DNA of 64,000 bases from Pseudoduganella ginsengisoli (GCF_009720865.1 NZ_WNLA01000006.1:62001-126000); one strand, 5' to 3'; positions 25,260-33,134 are shown, numbered from the stretch's first letter. The notes: generated by a model not told the origin, from the sequence alone. Program-made: numbers and translations.

Positions 25260-25589
25260 TCAATTCGACTGCACGATCGGCAACGGCTGATCGGCCTTGC
25301 CGACCGTCCGGCTGGCGCCTACCCGGCACAAGGTGACTGCCAGGCCCGCCGGCGCCGCCAGCACAGCCGGCAAGTTTCCGATTGGCAGGAACAGGCTTTC
25401 ATGCGGCAAACTCGGCGCCAATGCGACCAGATCGCTGACCGACATCGTGCTGAGCAGGGCCGCGCAATCCGGATCGAGGTGGAACTTATAGCTGGTGGCG
25501 ATCCGGTTCTGCCTGAGTCCGGCCTGAATCGTCAACAGAAATTGTAGGTTCAGTTGCTGCACATCCGTCAGGTGAATGGCACTGTCCAT
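25260..25589 (-). CDS. FlhD-like transcriptional activator (SetD-like)
   Basis: 109 aa from the ATG at 25589, with GGAG upstream; a longer frame to 25700 lacks a good site. The N-terminal half (IHLTDVQQLNLQFLLTIQAGLRQNR) is the FlhD core (LNLxYLLLAQxLxxxD). It ends LPIGNLPAVLAAPAGLAVTLCRVG. FlhD forms the activator complex with FlhC. It is the first gene leftward of a 312-base divergent promoter region shared with the CI-like repressor, the same pairing of activators and repressor that governs SXT. Confidence 0.88.
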   Translation of the reverse strand: MDSAIHLTDVQQLNLQFLLTIQAGLRQNRIATSYKFHLDPDCAALLSTMSVSDLVALAPSLPHESLFLPIGNLPAVLAAPAGLAVTLCRVGASRTVGKADQPLPIVQSN

Positions 25590-25735
25590 GATGGGTGACT
25601 CCGTTTTGCCCCGATGCGGGGCGTGGTTACATCTATGGTGCGGGGTGATATCACTGCACAGCGATGCGCGATCGCTACATTTACAAGCACCGACTGCCAA
25701 TTGCGGAAACTACACCGCACGATTTACACGGTCAA

Positions 25736-25749
25736 GAGCAACTGCTCCC
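25736..25749. promoter_or_regulatory. near-palindromic operator candidate, copy 1
   Basis: GAGCAACTGCTCCC lies in the divergent region between the FlhD-like gene and the repressor gene. Its first 12 bases are a near-palindrome (GAGCA-ACTGCTC). It repeats at 25847-25860 with a single base change. Paired operator-like sites between a repressor and the genes it controls fit a CI/SetR switch; binding is inferred. Confidence 0.5.
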
Positions 25750-25766
25750 CCTGTTCACCGCAAAAC

Positions 25767-25788
25767 CATTGTCCTCTTGACGACAATG
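25767..25788. promoter_or_regulatory. inverted repeat, operator candidate
   Basis: CATTGTC (25767-25773) and GACAATG (25782-25788) form a 7-bp inverted repeat with an eight-base spacer, about 180 bases upstream of the FlhD-like start and 115 upstream of the repressor start. Its symmetry and place suggest a binding site for a dimeric regulator. It differs from the GAGCA palindromes nearby, so more than one regulator may bind here. Confidence 0.45.
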
Positions 25789-25846
25789 TCCTGTTCGATG
25801 GATGCTAGCGCCATGTAGCAACCTGATACCAAACCCAGCACCGCCC

Positions 25847-25860
25847 GAGCAGCTGCTCCC
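25847..25860. promoter_or_regulatory. palindromic operator candidate, copy 2
   Basis: GAGCAGCTGCTCCC; the first 12 bases are a perfect palindrome. It matches the site at 25736-25749 apart from one base and lies 42 bases before the start of the repressor gene, a good position for autoregulation. Confidence 0.5.
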
Positions 25861-25901
25861 AACAAATCCAATATGCCCCGTAAACAGGACTCAAGCGCCT
25901 C

Positions 25902-26600
25902 ATGGAGCCAGAACAGCGCAGTGCCCCACCTGCCCGCGAACTTGCACGCGAGCTTGAATCGAACTTGGTGCCGGGGCTACGCAACCGGCTAATCGCTGAG
26001 TTGGCTGCACGCGACATCCCGCCAAGCCAATACACGCTCTACCTCGCAAAAATCACCGGCCGCGCACCGCAAACCGTGAAGCGCTGGCTCAAGCCCAATC
26101 TCCCCGGACTGCCGGATCTCGCTTCACTGGCATTGCTTGGCATGCAACTGAACCTGGACCCCAACTGGCTGCTGGGTTTACAGCGCCACCGCGCGAATTT
26201 CTCTTACGCCCGCTTGCCTCAGCACCTGCTCGATACGTTGTATCCTGACGGAAAGGTACCGGCCGACTGGATAGGCGCGCTCCTGAGCCACATCGACGCA
26301 CATACTTCGCTCAAGGTCGGCATCATGCGCGGGCAAGAAATGGCCCCACTGATACGCGACGGCGAACCTTTCTTTTTCGACGACACGCAAACTCAAATCT
26401 CCTGTAACGGCGTCTATCTGCTCGGCCAGAATGGACAAACGATGGTCAGGCAAGTGGAGCGGCGCATCGGCGAAGGTCTGCTGCTGCGCTGCGCAAACAA
26501 AGACTATGCCGACACGCTGCTCAAGGATGCCGACGAAGCCGCAGCCCCCCTGATCGTGCACGGACGCTTGCTGCTGGTCTTCCATGTCACCCCGCTCTAG
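25902..26600 (+). CDS. CI/SetR-like repressor with S24-type C-terminal domain, catalytic residues altered
   Basis: 232 aa. The N-terminal half contains a helix-turn-helix (LRNRLIAELAARDIPPSQYTLYLAKITGRAPQTVKRWL). The C-terminal half (about 130-232) resembles a LexA/CI S24 domain. The site that would be GDSM reads RGQEM, so the nucleophilic serine is glutamate. The block that would hold the catalytic lysine reads MVRQVER, with arginine instead. It should still dimerise and bind DNA but is unlikely to cleave itself after RecA activation. It is divergent from the FlhD/FlhC activators, as setR-type repressors control those genes in SXT. Confidence 0.85.
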   Translation: MEPEQRSAPPARELARELESNLVPGLRNRLIAELAARDIPPSQYTLYLAKITGRAPQTVKRWLKPNLPGLPDLASLALLGMQLNLDPNWLLGLQRHRANFSYARLPQHLLDTLYPDGKVPADWIGALLSHIDAHTSLKVGIMRGQEMAPLIRDGEPFFFDDTQTQISCNGVYLLGQNGQTMVRQVERRIGEGLLLRCANKDYADTLLKDADEAAAPLIVHGRLLLVFHVTPL

Positions 26601-26684
26601 CGTTGCTCTGTCGGGGAGAAGGGAGTCCGTTCCCGCTGCCCTTCGGCACAACCGGTCACGGCTCCCTCCCCTCAACTCCGCGGA

Positions 26685-27755
26685 TTACACCGCTTCGACG
26701 ATCGGCCGCCAGTCAGCGGCTGACAATTCCAGCAGTTTGCCGCCCAACTCCTCAAACTCCGTCGCACGATCGTAATCGTCGACTTCCTGGGCATAGCCAG
26801 TGACCGCGTTGAGCAGTCCATAGCCACTCAGGTCATGCTCCTGGAACAGATGCCGCAGCACGCCGGCGCACTCGGCCTCGTTCAAGGCATAGCGGTTGGA
26901 CAGCACTTCCACCGCCCTGACCGGATTGCCCGTCAGCTTGATGCCCATGGTCTTGCGCATCTTTTCCGAGATCAGATCGAACGTCGCCTCTGACACCGCG
27001 GTCTGGACCAGGTCGCGAACCTTGAGGAAGATGGCTTTGTCATCCGCTTCAAGGGTGTCGTTCTGGTAGACCAGCACTTCGTCGTTGTCGGACACCAGGT
27101 TGCGCCCGGCGTGATTCTTGCGCATGGTGCGGTCCTGGACGATGAGGCCGTTGCTGCACACGAGACGAAACAGCAACGGTTCCACCCGCAGCGTGCCGCA
27201 GCCGATTTCCGAATTGCTGACCACGACGCCCGCATGCACGATGTCGCCCGGCGCCACCTCGCATTCAATCTTCGAGCTGACCACCTTCAGGTACAGCTTC
27301 TTGTCAGTCAACGCCACCGACTCGAAGCGCGCGCCCGGCAATTGCTGCAAGACCGGTACGATGCTTTTCGCCAGGTCGAAGTTGTCCAACCGGCGATAAC
27401 GGGTCGACAGCAATGCCCTTGCCCTTCCATCGAGCGTGCGGACCAGGTAACTGTCAGCATGGTTGAGGTTCAACCAGCCGTTGACATTCAGGTCCAGCAA
27501 GGCCGGGTTGAACTCGCGCATCCGCTTGAAGTATGTCAGCGGAATGTCGAGCTTCTTCGCCAACTGCCCGCACACGAAGTCGTTCAGCGGATAGCGCACG
27601 TCGCCGACCTTGGGTTCGTCGATCACCAACCCAAACTCGTGCGCTGGCGTGGTTTCGCCGCGCATTTTCGTGGCCGACACGATCAGGTCGTGCTTGGCCG
27701 TATGCTGGCGTGCGATTTCATCCGCCAGGGCATTCAAGGACTGTCCAGTTTTCAT
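26685..27755 (-). CDS. DUF932 domain protein
   Basis: 356 aa from the ATG at 27755 with GAGGAAG upstream. The DUF932 pattern is clear: PLNDFVCGQLAKKLDIPLTYFKRM near the N-terminus, LVRTLDGRARALLSTRYRRLDNFDL in the middle, and GIVVSNSEIGCGTLRVEPLLFRLVCSNGLIV-type sequence (here GVVVSNSEIGCG...). DUF932 proteins are common on plasmids, phages and ICEs near single-strand DNA genes; their function is not established. It is transcribed leftward toward the repressor gene and preceded by a strong hairpin and direct repeats. Confidence 0.9.
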   Translation of the reverse strand: MKTGQSLNALADEIARQHTAKHDLIVSATKMRGETTPAHEFGLVIDEPKVGDVRYPLNDFVCGQLAKKLDIPLTYFKRMREFNPALLDLNVNGWLNLNHADSYLVRTLDGRARALLSTRYRRLDNFDLAKSIVPVLQQLPGARFESVALTDKKLYLKVVSSKIECEVAPGDIVHAGVVVSNSEIGCGTLRVEPLLFRLVCSNGLIVQDRTMRKNHAGRNLVSDNDEVLVYQNDTLEADDKAIFLKVRDLVQTAVSEATFDLISEKMRKTMGIKLTGNPVRAVEVLSNRYALNEAECAGVLRHLFQEHDLSGYGLLNAVTGYAQEVDDYDRATEFEELGGKLLELSAADWRPIVEAV

Positions 27756-27791
27756 GATGCTTCCTCCGGTCAAAAAACGCGGACGGCCTGC

Positions 27792-27818
27792 CCCTGCCGG
27801 GGATAGGCCCCCGCAGGG
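27792..27818. repeat. GC-rich hairpin upstream of the DUF932 gene
   Basis: CCCTGCCGGGG (27792-27802) and CCCCCGCAGGG (27808-27818) pair over 11 positions with one mismatch and a five-base loop. It lies 37 bases before the DUF932 start, so it would be in the 5' leader. No U-run follows it directly on the minus strand, so a simple terminator is unlikely. It may be an attenuator, a protein-binding site or part of an origin. Confidence 0.5.
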
Positions 27819-27834
27819 TTAAAAATCAAGGTAT

Positions 27835-27891
27835 TGCTACCGCTCTGGCGCTTGCGCGCCACATCAAGGCTTGCGCCTAACTGCTACCGCT
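27835..27891. repeat. pair of 10-bp direct repeats between DUF932 and the primase-like gene
   Basis: TGCTACCGCT occurs at 27835-27844 and again at 27882-27891, 47 bases apart. Each copy is preceded by ATCAAGG at a variable distance. Together with the adjacent hairpin this forms a repeat-rich 120-base intergenic segment inside the ICE. Possible roles are regulator binding or part of an origin of transfer; none can be proved here. Confidence 0.45.
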
Positions 27892-27903
27892 GCACTTGGC
27901 AAC

Positions 27904-28917
27904 TCACGCTGCCAATTCCTCCTGGGCGGCATGGCGTTCGAACACATTGGCCCAGTCCGCGCCGGCAATCCGGGGAATGAACACTTCAGCCTGCCGGTTC
28001 TCCCCGTGACGGCAACATTTCATGTACCGCCGCGCCAGGCCATATGCGGCAGCCTGGCCGTCGTACATCGCGTCGGCGTCGTTGTCGCCGTAGATCCGCA
28101 GTCGCGTCACCGCGTCCGGCACCCATATACGCTCCAGGTTGCCGGCGCAGATGCCTGCCCAAACGGGCTGGCCGGTGCGCTTGAAGATCGCCAGAGCTGT
28201 CTCGACACCTTCGCAAACCGACAGTTCACCGGCAGGTTCGCCCAACCGGATGGCCGCGCCGTTCACGCCGCCGCATAGCAGCTTCTTCGACTCCGCGCCC
28301 AGCGCCTTGCGGCCGTCCTGCAAATAGGTGCGATGCAACGACACCACCTGCCCGCCCTGGTCCTGGACCACCGCCACCAGCGCCGCGTACTTGCGCACCA
28401 GTTTTGACTTGCCAGTGCCCGGGTCGGGTTCGTAGTACCCGAGCGCTGGGTGGAAGCGTAAGGTGGCCGGATAGCCATCCATGCCAAGGCCACGAAAGCG
28501 CAGATAACGGTCCACTTCGTCGCCCTGCGTAATCGGCCGGGTTTCGGACAGGATGCGGTAAATCAGCTTGCGGGCATCCTGCACCTTGCCGGGAACGCGC
28601 GGCGACGCCGGCAGCAGGCCCAGTGCCATCTCGACCCGGTGCAGCGCGGTACCGGCATTCCAACCAAAGTAGCCCATCAGCAGCTTGAAGCCGCCGCCGG
28701 CGCCACAAGCGCGGCATACATAGTTGCCGTCACCAAACTTGTCGGTGTACTGGAATCGGTCCGTCCCGCCACAGGCCGCAATGGGGCATGGCTGGTTACG
28801 CCGGTTCAGTACTTTCTCGTCGACGCCCAGTGCGAGCAGCAACGGTGTCCATCGTCCATACGCGCTGGCGCGCACGGCCTGGAATCGCTGGTCGAACTCC
28901 TCTTGTTCCGGTGTCAT
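27904..28917 (-). CDS. primase-like protein with CHC2 zinc finger and Toprim domain
   Basis: 337 aa from an ATG with GGAGGCGAT upstream. The N-terminal zinc finger reads CPIAACGGTDRFQYTDKFGDGNYVCRACGAGGG, typical of plasmid and phage primases. The central part resembles DUF7146, and the C-terminal Toprim region holds SVCEGVETALAIFKRTGQPVWAGICAGNLERIWVP followed by IYGDNDADAMYDGQAAA. The E...DxD layout is the Toprim metal site. It probably primes complementary-strand synthesis after transfer or repairs element DNA. It forms a leftward run with the gene at 28942. Confidence 0.9.
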   Translation of the reverse strand: MTPEQEEFDQRFQAVRASAYGRWTPLLLALGVDEKVLNRRNQPCPIAACGGTDRFQYTDKFGDGNYVCRACGAGGGFKLLMGYFGWNAGTALHRVEMALGLLPASPRVPGKVQDARKLIYRILSETRPITQGDEVDRYLRFRGLGMDGYPATLRFHPALGYYEPDPGTGKSKLVRKYAALVAVVQDQGGQVVSLHRTYLQDGRKALGAESKKLLCGGVNGAAIRLGEPAGELSVCEGVETALAIFKRTGQPVWAGICAGNLERIWVPDAVTRLRIYGDNDADAMYDGQAAAYGLARRYMKCCRHGENRQAEVFIPRIAGADWANVFERHAAQEELAA

Positions 28918-28941
28918 ATCGCCTCCGAAAGGTTGGACGGC

Positions 28942-29448
28942 TCATGCCTGGGAGAAGAGATCGCCACGCTCCTCGACGCGGCGCATCTGTTCGTTGATCC
29001 ATTGCGGATTGGCCGCCAGCCGATCCGCGACCCAACCAGGATTGGCGAATACGGTACGCCGTACCCATTCCGGATACGCCGCCAGTGATGCCTCGAACCA
29101 GCGCCGCAAATGCGTGCCGATCCAGTCGCGTACCTCTTCGGCATCGCAACGCCCAATGAAGGGCAATCCGGACAACGGGCTGCAGGCAACCACGCGCATG
29201 CAACTCACGAACGAGAAAGGCTGCAGATCGCGCTGGCGGTCAGTGAAGACCCAGCGCACGATCTCGAACTTTTCCGCCAGCGGGGTGCTGGCGATACTCA
29301 GCAGCCGCACCTTTTGAAGCAGCCACCAATGCAGGCGCACCACTTCTTCCTCGGTGAACTCCTCAATCGGCTCATCATCGGACCAGTCGTCGGATTCCGC
29401 AGACTGGACGGTGGAGTCGGAAATATCGATCAGGAAAAACTCTTCCAC
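28942..29448 (-). CDS. unknown ICE protein upstream of the primase-like gene
   Basis: 168 aa from a GTG at 29448 with GGAGG six bases upstream; an ATG-start extension to 29505 has no better site. The N-terminus is acidic (SAESDDWSDDEPIEEFTEEEVVRLHWWLLQKVRLL). The C-terminal half contains short tandem units of the form YPEWVRRTVFANPGWVADRLAANPQWINEQM. These resemble repeated PxWVxxxLxANPxW segments. No signal or membrane segment is present. It lies 24 bases before the primase-like gene, so it is probably co-transcribed with it. The family is not recognised. Confidence 0.7.
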   Translation of the reverse strand: MEEFFLIDISDSTVQSAESDDWSDDEPIEEFTEEEVVRLHWWLLQKVRLLSIASTPLAEKFEIVRWVFTDRQRDLQPFSFVSCMRVVACSPLSGLPFIGRCDAEEVRDWIGTHLRRWFEASLAAYPEWVRRTVFANPGWVADRLAANPQWINEQMRRVEERGDLFSQA

Positions 29449-29867
29449 GATTGCCTCCGTGCAAAAAATGGACGGGACAATCGCCCGCATGGGAGGTTGT
29501 CCCATGGGGGGTGACGGGGTTGGATACCCCTAATTGACAGGCTGGCTATGCTGCGGCGGTGTGAACCGCTTTCGATGGGCTGCCAGCTACCATCGGAAAA
29601 AACTGCTCGTTTGCATCACAGACTTCGGAAGCCCAGCCGCTCCGGCAGGCATGCACAGAAAATCCGCTACAGGCACTGTAGGCGGCGCCGGCGGCAATTT
29701 CAAGTGCCGTTCACCGCATTTGCGTGCCCTCCCAAAAACCTGAGGCGCGGCGCAAAGCCTCCAGCAAGTACCGGCAACACCGCGTTGCGACGGCTTGCAC
29801 TATCCCCAAAGGGCGCGATCATATGTGGGTGGCGACGATGTGTTGGCTCTGGATGGGGGAGGCTGTG
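29449..29867. other. 419-base intergenic region between divergent genes
   Basis: It separates the leftward unknown gene and the rightward 105-aa gene, so it should hold two divergent promoters. A 7-bp inverted repeat GGGACAA/TTGTCCC spans 29474-29503 near the left gene, and a bulged hairpin (TACAG-gca-CTGTA core) spans 29664-29685. No convincing coding frame is seen. Confidence 0.5.
29474..29503. promoter_or_regulatory. inverted repeat near the start of the unknown gene at 28942
   Basis: GGGACAA (29474-29480) and TTGTCCC (29497-29503) form a 7-bp inverted repeat with a 16-base spacer, 25-55 bases upstream of the GTG start at 29448. The location suits an operator or promoter element. No regulator can be assigned. 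Confidence 0.4.
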
Positions 29868-30185
29868 ATGACCGAATTCCATTTGTGCTTTTCCAAGTAT
29901 GGCAACTGGGGACGGAACTACCATTACACGATGGTGGTTCGTGCACGCAACCTCGAAGCAGCTATCCGCTCCGTGGAAAAGAAAATCCAAGCTATTACTA
30001 CCGCGGGTGTGTCGGCTGTTACCCGGTCGAGTAACCACCGGCCAAGCAAACGATATAAATTAATTTTCGTCGTCGAACCACTGCAATACGCGGGGTGGCC
30101 CGGAAACAGCCTGCTTTTTATCGGTTTTTCGGGTATAGCTTGGTGCCGGACTGGATTACGCTCTGGCGATAGCCTTGTTTTATAG
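29868..30185 (+). CDS. small unknown ICE protein
   Basis: 105 aa from the ATG at 29868, with a strong GGGGGAGG site upstream. The frame is open further back to 29724, but the ribosome site favours this start. The first 70 residues (EFHLCFSKYGNWGRNYHYTMVVRARNLEAAIRSVEKKIQAI) are compact with a plausible alpha/beta pattern. The tail (LQYAGWPGNSLLFIGFSGIAWCRTGL) is hydrophobic. It lies seven bases before the next gene and is probably co-transcribed with it. No domain is recognised. Confidence 0.6.
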   Translation: MTEFHLCFSKYGNWGRNYHYTMVVRARNLEAAIRSVEKKIQAITTAGVSAVTRSSNHRPSKRYKLIFVVEPLQYAGWPGNSLLFIGFSGIAWCRTGLRSGDSLVL

Positions 30186-30192
30186 GTGCACC

Positions 30193-30885
30193 ATGAACTC
30201 GCCTACCGAAGCCACCGCCGTTTTCAATGCGAACCATGACGCCACCAACCGCAGACTTCTCGCGCGCAAGGTCATTGCGAAGTCCGACCATATCGAGTCA
30301 GCCAGCCGCAAGGTGTCCATCACCCTATGCAGCCCGGAAGGCAAGCGCCTCTATCTGCGCTGCTTTGAAATCACGCAGGTTAACTTCCACTACATCACAG
30401 TGTTCGCCCATATGAAGGTGTCCGAGCAGGAAGTCGGGCGCATCGAACAGGAAATTCGCAACATGCTGGAAAATCGGCTGGTCCGCGTTAACCAGGCACT
30501 GGCGGACATGGAAGCGCAATGCGTGGCCCAGAACGTCGCCAGTTTGGCGACCTACGATGTGGAGCCATTACTACTTGAGACCAAGGTCTTCTCGATGCTG
30601 GACCGTCGGCTGCTGGAGCTCATTGAAAAGGTGGACCAGCTCATGCCGATGCTGGAAACGCTCTGTATCGACGAGGCGATCACGCCCAGCCAATTGGTCA
30701 TCGAGAAATCCAAGCTCAAGAACATGGTGCGCGGCGCGGCAAAGGCCGTGCGCATTGCCCGGGCCACGCTGCAGCGTCAGGCCAATGCTGGCACGGCGTC
30801 GGCGGCCGCTACAGCCGGCGCTTCCACCGATGTGGAGACGCCAGCGCAAGCACCACGAGTAACATCGCCAGAACCTTTAGAGTAA
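30193..30885 (+). CDS. DUF1845/AcaB-like ICE protein (tentative)
   Basis: 230 aa from the ATG at 30193. A helical core of about 190 residues (SRKVSITLCSPEGKRLYLRCFEITQVNFHYITVFAHMKVSEQEVGRIEQEIRNMLENRLVRVNQALADMEAQ) is followed by YDVEPLLLETKVFSMLDRRLLELIEKVDQLMPMLETLCIDEAI. The tail is alanine/threonine-rich. The layout and the ICE setting resemble PFL_4669/DUF1845 proteins, a family that includes AcaB, a transcription regulator of IncC plasmids. The match is from memory, so function is uncertain; a DNA-binding or regulatory role is possible. Confidence 0.55.
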   Translation: MNSPTEATAVFNANHDATNRRLLARKVIAKSDHIESASRKVSITLCSPEGKRLYLRCFEITQVNFHYITVFAHMKVSEQEVGRIEQEIRNMLENRLVRVNQALADMEAQCVAQNVASLATYDVEPLLLETKVFSMLDRRLLELIEKVDQLMPMLETLCIDEAITPSQLVIEKSKLKNMVRGAAKAVRIARATLQRQANAGTASAAATAGASTDVETPAQAPRVTSPEPLE

Positions 30886-31026
30886 TGATTTCGGCTTGGC
30901 GAATACTATCCGTTGAGTGGCCGCTACCGCCCCAATGAGGGCATGCGCAATAGCCTTAGCCAAGAACAGAAGCGGTCTTTTTTCACGTTGGCAGGTTCAG
31001 AGCAACCCGCGGGCATGGTGTTGCGC

Positions 31027-32211
31027 TCAATCAACGTCGCGCAACTTGACCGACTCTGAGAGCAGTTTGTCAATCATTCTCTTGTGACGTACCTGGTAGC
31101 TTTCCCGCTGGGGGATCACGTCGATCATGTCCAATTTCAGTTGCGCTTCGCAGTCCGGGTATTGTTGCGAAATTGCCCTTCGCAAACTGTCAAACAGAGT
31201 CATGTCGTAGTCTTCGTAGAAACGCTGTTCGTTAATGAAAGTAGAATCATGGAGGAAGACGTCGCGCTTTTCACTGGACATCTCGGCGAGTACCGACGGG
31301 GTCATATACCACTCGTTACTGCAAACCATTATGGACTCTACAAGGTTGAGTGCTGCAATATCACAGGAAAAACTTTGCATCAGTCTGTCCAACAACCACT
31401 GTTTGCTCAACTTCGGAACGATGCCCATGACCAGTGTGGACTGTTTGTATGGAATGACGGCGAAATAGAAGTCCAACCGAGTGTTGTCTGCCACAACGGA
31501 CAGAATGCAGTTCAATGCCACCGGAATCTTAAAGTTCAGGCGTCTGAAGGGAATATAGTGACTGAGCTGTTCTGTGGAAACAACGCTGAAATCGTCCAAC
31601 GGCACTTCCTCTAAGAGCACCAGCTTCTCCAAAAGCTGCCCTGGCAGTTGCATCAACTCGCTCGCACGTCGTTTTTCGGCTTCAACCATTTTCAGGTATT
31701 CGATTATGAAGAGGGCTTTGAATCGCTCTTCTTCCAGCCATGGATACTCTTCGACGTGCATGTCCAGCATGCTAGCAATGTCCATTTGCTTGAAGTTCTC
31801 GTGCCTCAATGCTGCGATTCTGGATTCGTTGGCACATTCGGATATGACCGACCTGTAGGCTTGCAAGAACAGGCTCTTCGCGTCAGAAATTTCCTTGGTA
31901 TCCAGAGTTAAGAACATTGCGTCATGTGCTTCGCAGAAGCCATTGAAGGCCGTAGCATCGTGGACACTGATGCTACCGAACTGCAGCATCTTGACGTCTT
32001 CCTTCCTGAGAGACCTGATGGTCGACAGATGTCCTTCCTCTGCGATGGCCGCGAGCGAAATGGACTTCGATATAGCATGGGAGAATATGCTTTTTCTATT
32101 ACAACCGGGATACAGGCAACCCCACTTCTTATTTCGCTTCAGAATCGCTTTCAACGCCCGTTCATGTCGATTAGTGCGATCAGCCATTGATTTTATAGTA
32201 TCGATATTCAT
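31027..32211 (-). CDS. orphan protein with HNH-like Cys/His pattern, unknown function
   Basis: About 394 aa from the ATG at 32211; starts at 32268 and 32187 are also possible, as none has a good ribosome site. Near the N-terminus is KKWGCLYPGCNRKSIFSHAISKS, followed about 50 residues later by FNGFCEAHDAMF. This CxxxxC...SH...FCxxHD arrangement looks like a zinc-bound HNH-type site. The rest (about 130-394) is helical with no recognised domain. The gene is less GC-rich than its surroundings, stands alone on the minus strand between ICE genes, and is probably cargo. It could be a nuclease or toxin; this is inference. Confidence 0.65.
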   Translation of the reverse strand: MNIDTIKSMADRTNRHERALKAILKRNKKWGCLYPGCNRKSIFSHAISKSISLAAIAEEGHLSTIRSLRKEDVKMLQFGSISVHDATAFNGFCEAHDAMFLTLDTKEISDAKSLFLQAYRSVISECANESRIAALRHENFKQMDIASMLDMHVEEYPWLEEERFKALFIIEYLKMVEAEKRRASELMQLPGQLLEKLVLLEEVPLDDFSVVSTEQLSHYIPFRRLNFKIPVALNCILSVVADNTRLDFYFAVIPYKQSTLVMGIVPKLSKQWLLDRLMQSFSCDIAALNLVESIMVCSNEWYMTPSVLAEMSSEKRDVFLHDSTFINEQRFYEDYDMTLFDSLRRAISQQYPDCEAQLKLDMIDVIPQRESYQVRHKRMIDKLLSESVKLRDVD

Positions 32212-32918
32212 TTCTTGAATTCTGGCAATTGTCACTGCGGATGTGCAGGCTGCGTAACAATTTGGCATCCCTTACAACGCCTAGAGGACTCCCGATAGCT
32301 TGAACGATTCATAATTCACCGCCAATGATCGCCTTCTTCTGGTCGAATGCCGTTATTGCTACAGCATATCAAATTACACTGTAGAAAATTTCATACCTTC
32401 TCACATACGGAAACCGTCGCTGCCGCGATGACAAGGACGATGGGCTGCAGGTCATATAAAAACTCATCAGATAGTCAATGCCAAGGCCGAACGAAAGCGT
32501 TCCCCGCCCAATCCGACTTGCCCAGTAACATCCACGGAAATCCGGTGCACAACGTTTGACAACAGTCGTCGCGCCACCTACATTGCAAGGGCAGCAGCTG
32601 GCCCTGCAGAAGTAGGCAAGCCTTAGATTAGGAACTCGGCGGATACAGTCGCCATTCCATGAGCATTGTGTGCGATAGCTGCACGCAACAGCCATCGTTT
32701 TCGAATTCTTCATTTTTTGATTCGCCCTGATCTCGTCGGGCCGGCAATTTCGGCCCGCTGCACGATGACGGGGCGCCCACCTGAGTCGCCAAGGACTGGT
32801 TCTTACAGTCGGCAGATATCCCGCCACAACGGCCGCGCAACCAAGGCAACGCGAATGCGGCCGAGCGCAGCGCGCGCCTGTGGCTGTTCTCAATCTGAAA
32901 TCTAGCGTCAAGGAGCAA
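32212..32918. other. 707-base intergenic region with no convincing gene
   Basis: It separates the orphan gene from the AlpA-like gene. The only long frames are on the minus strand and give low-complexity, arginine- and cysteine-rich products that run into the AlpA gene. I see no RNA gene or clear terminator. It may hold the two outward promoters and remnants of earlier insertions. Confidence 0.4.
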
Positions 32919-32921
32919 ATG

Positions 32922-33134
32922 ATGAACGAACCACGAAAATTCATGCGTCTGCCGCAAGTGATCGCAGCCACGGGATGTTCACGGACGACGATCTACGATG
33001 CAGTCAAGGCCGGAACGTTTCCGCCCCCGATTCCCATCGGGGCACGGGCGGTCGCCTGGGATGCGGAATCGATCTCAAAATGGCAACAAGAATGTATGTC
33101 CAAAGTAGCCCATTACGCGCCTGATAATCGGTGA
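32922..33134 (+). CDS. AlpA-family regulator / excisionase-like protein
   Basis: 70 aa from the second of two adjacent ATGs, with AAGGAG six bases upstream. The whole protein is one winged-helix unit: FMRLPQVIAATGCSRTTIYDAVKAGTFPPPIPIGARAVAWDAESISKW. This is the AlpA/MerR-like pattern (RLPxVxxxTGxSRxTIYxxxxxGxFPxPxxxGxRxxxW). Such proteins regulate integrase expression or act as recombination directionality factors. It is the last ICE gene before the tRNA-Pro gene, the usual place for such a factor. Confidence 0.92.
   Translation: MNEPRKFMRLPQVIAATGCSRTTIYDAVKAGTFPPPIPIGARAVAWDAESISKWQQECMSKVAHYAPDNR

Noticed and set aside
32369..32971. Minus-strand 200-aa frame between the orphan gene and AlpA
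   Set aside because: It overlaps the well-supported AlpA start, lacks a ribosome site and has cysteine/arginine-rich low-complexity sequence.
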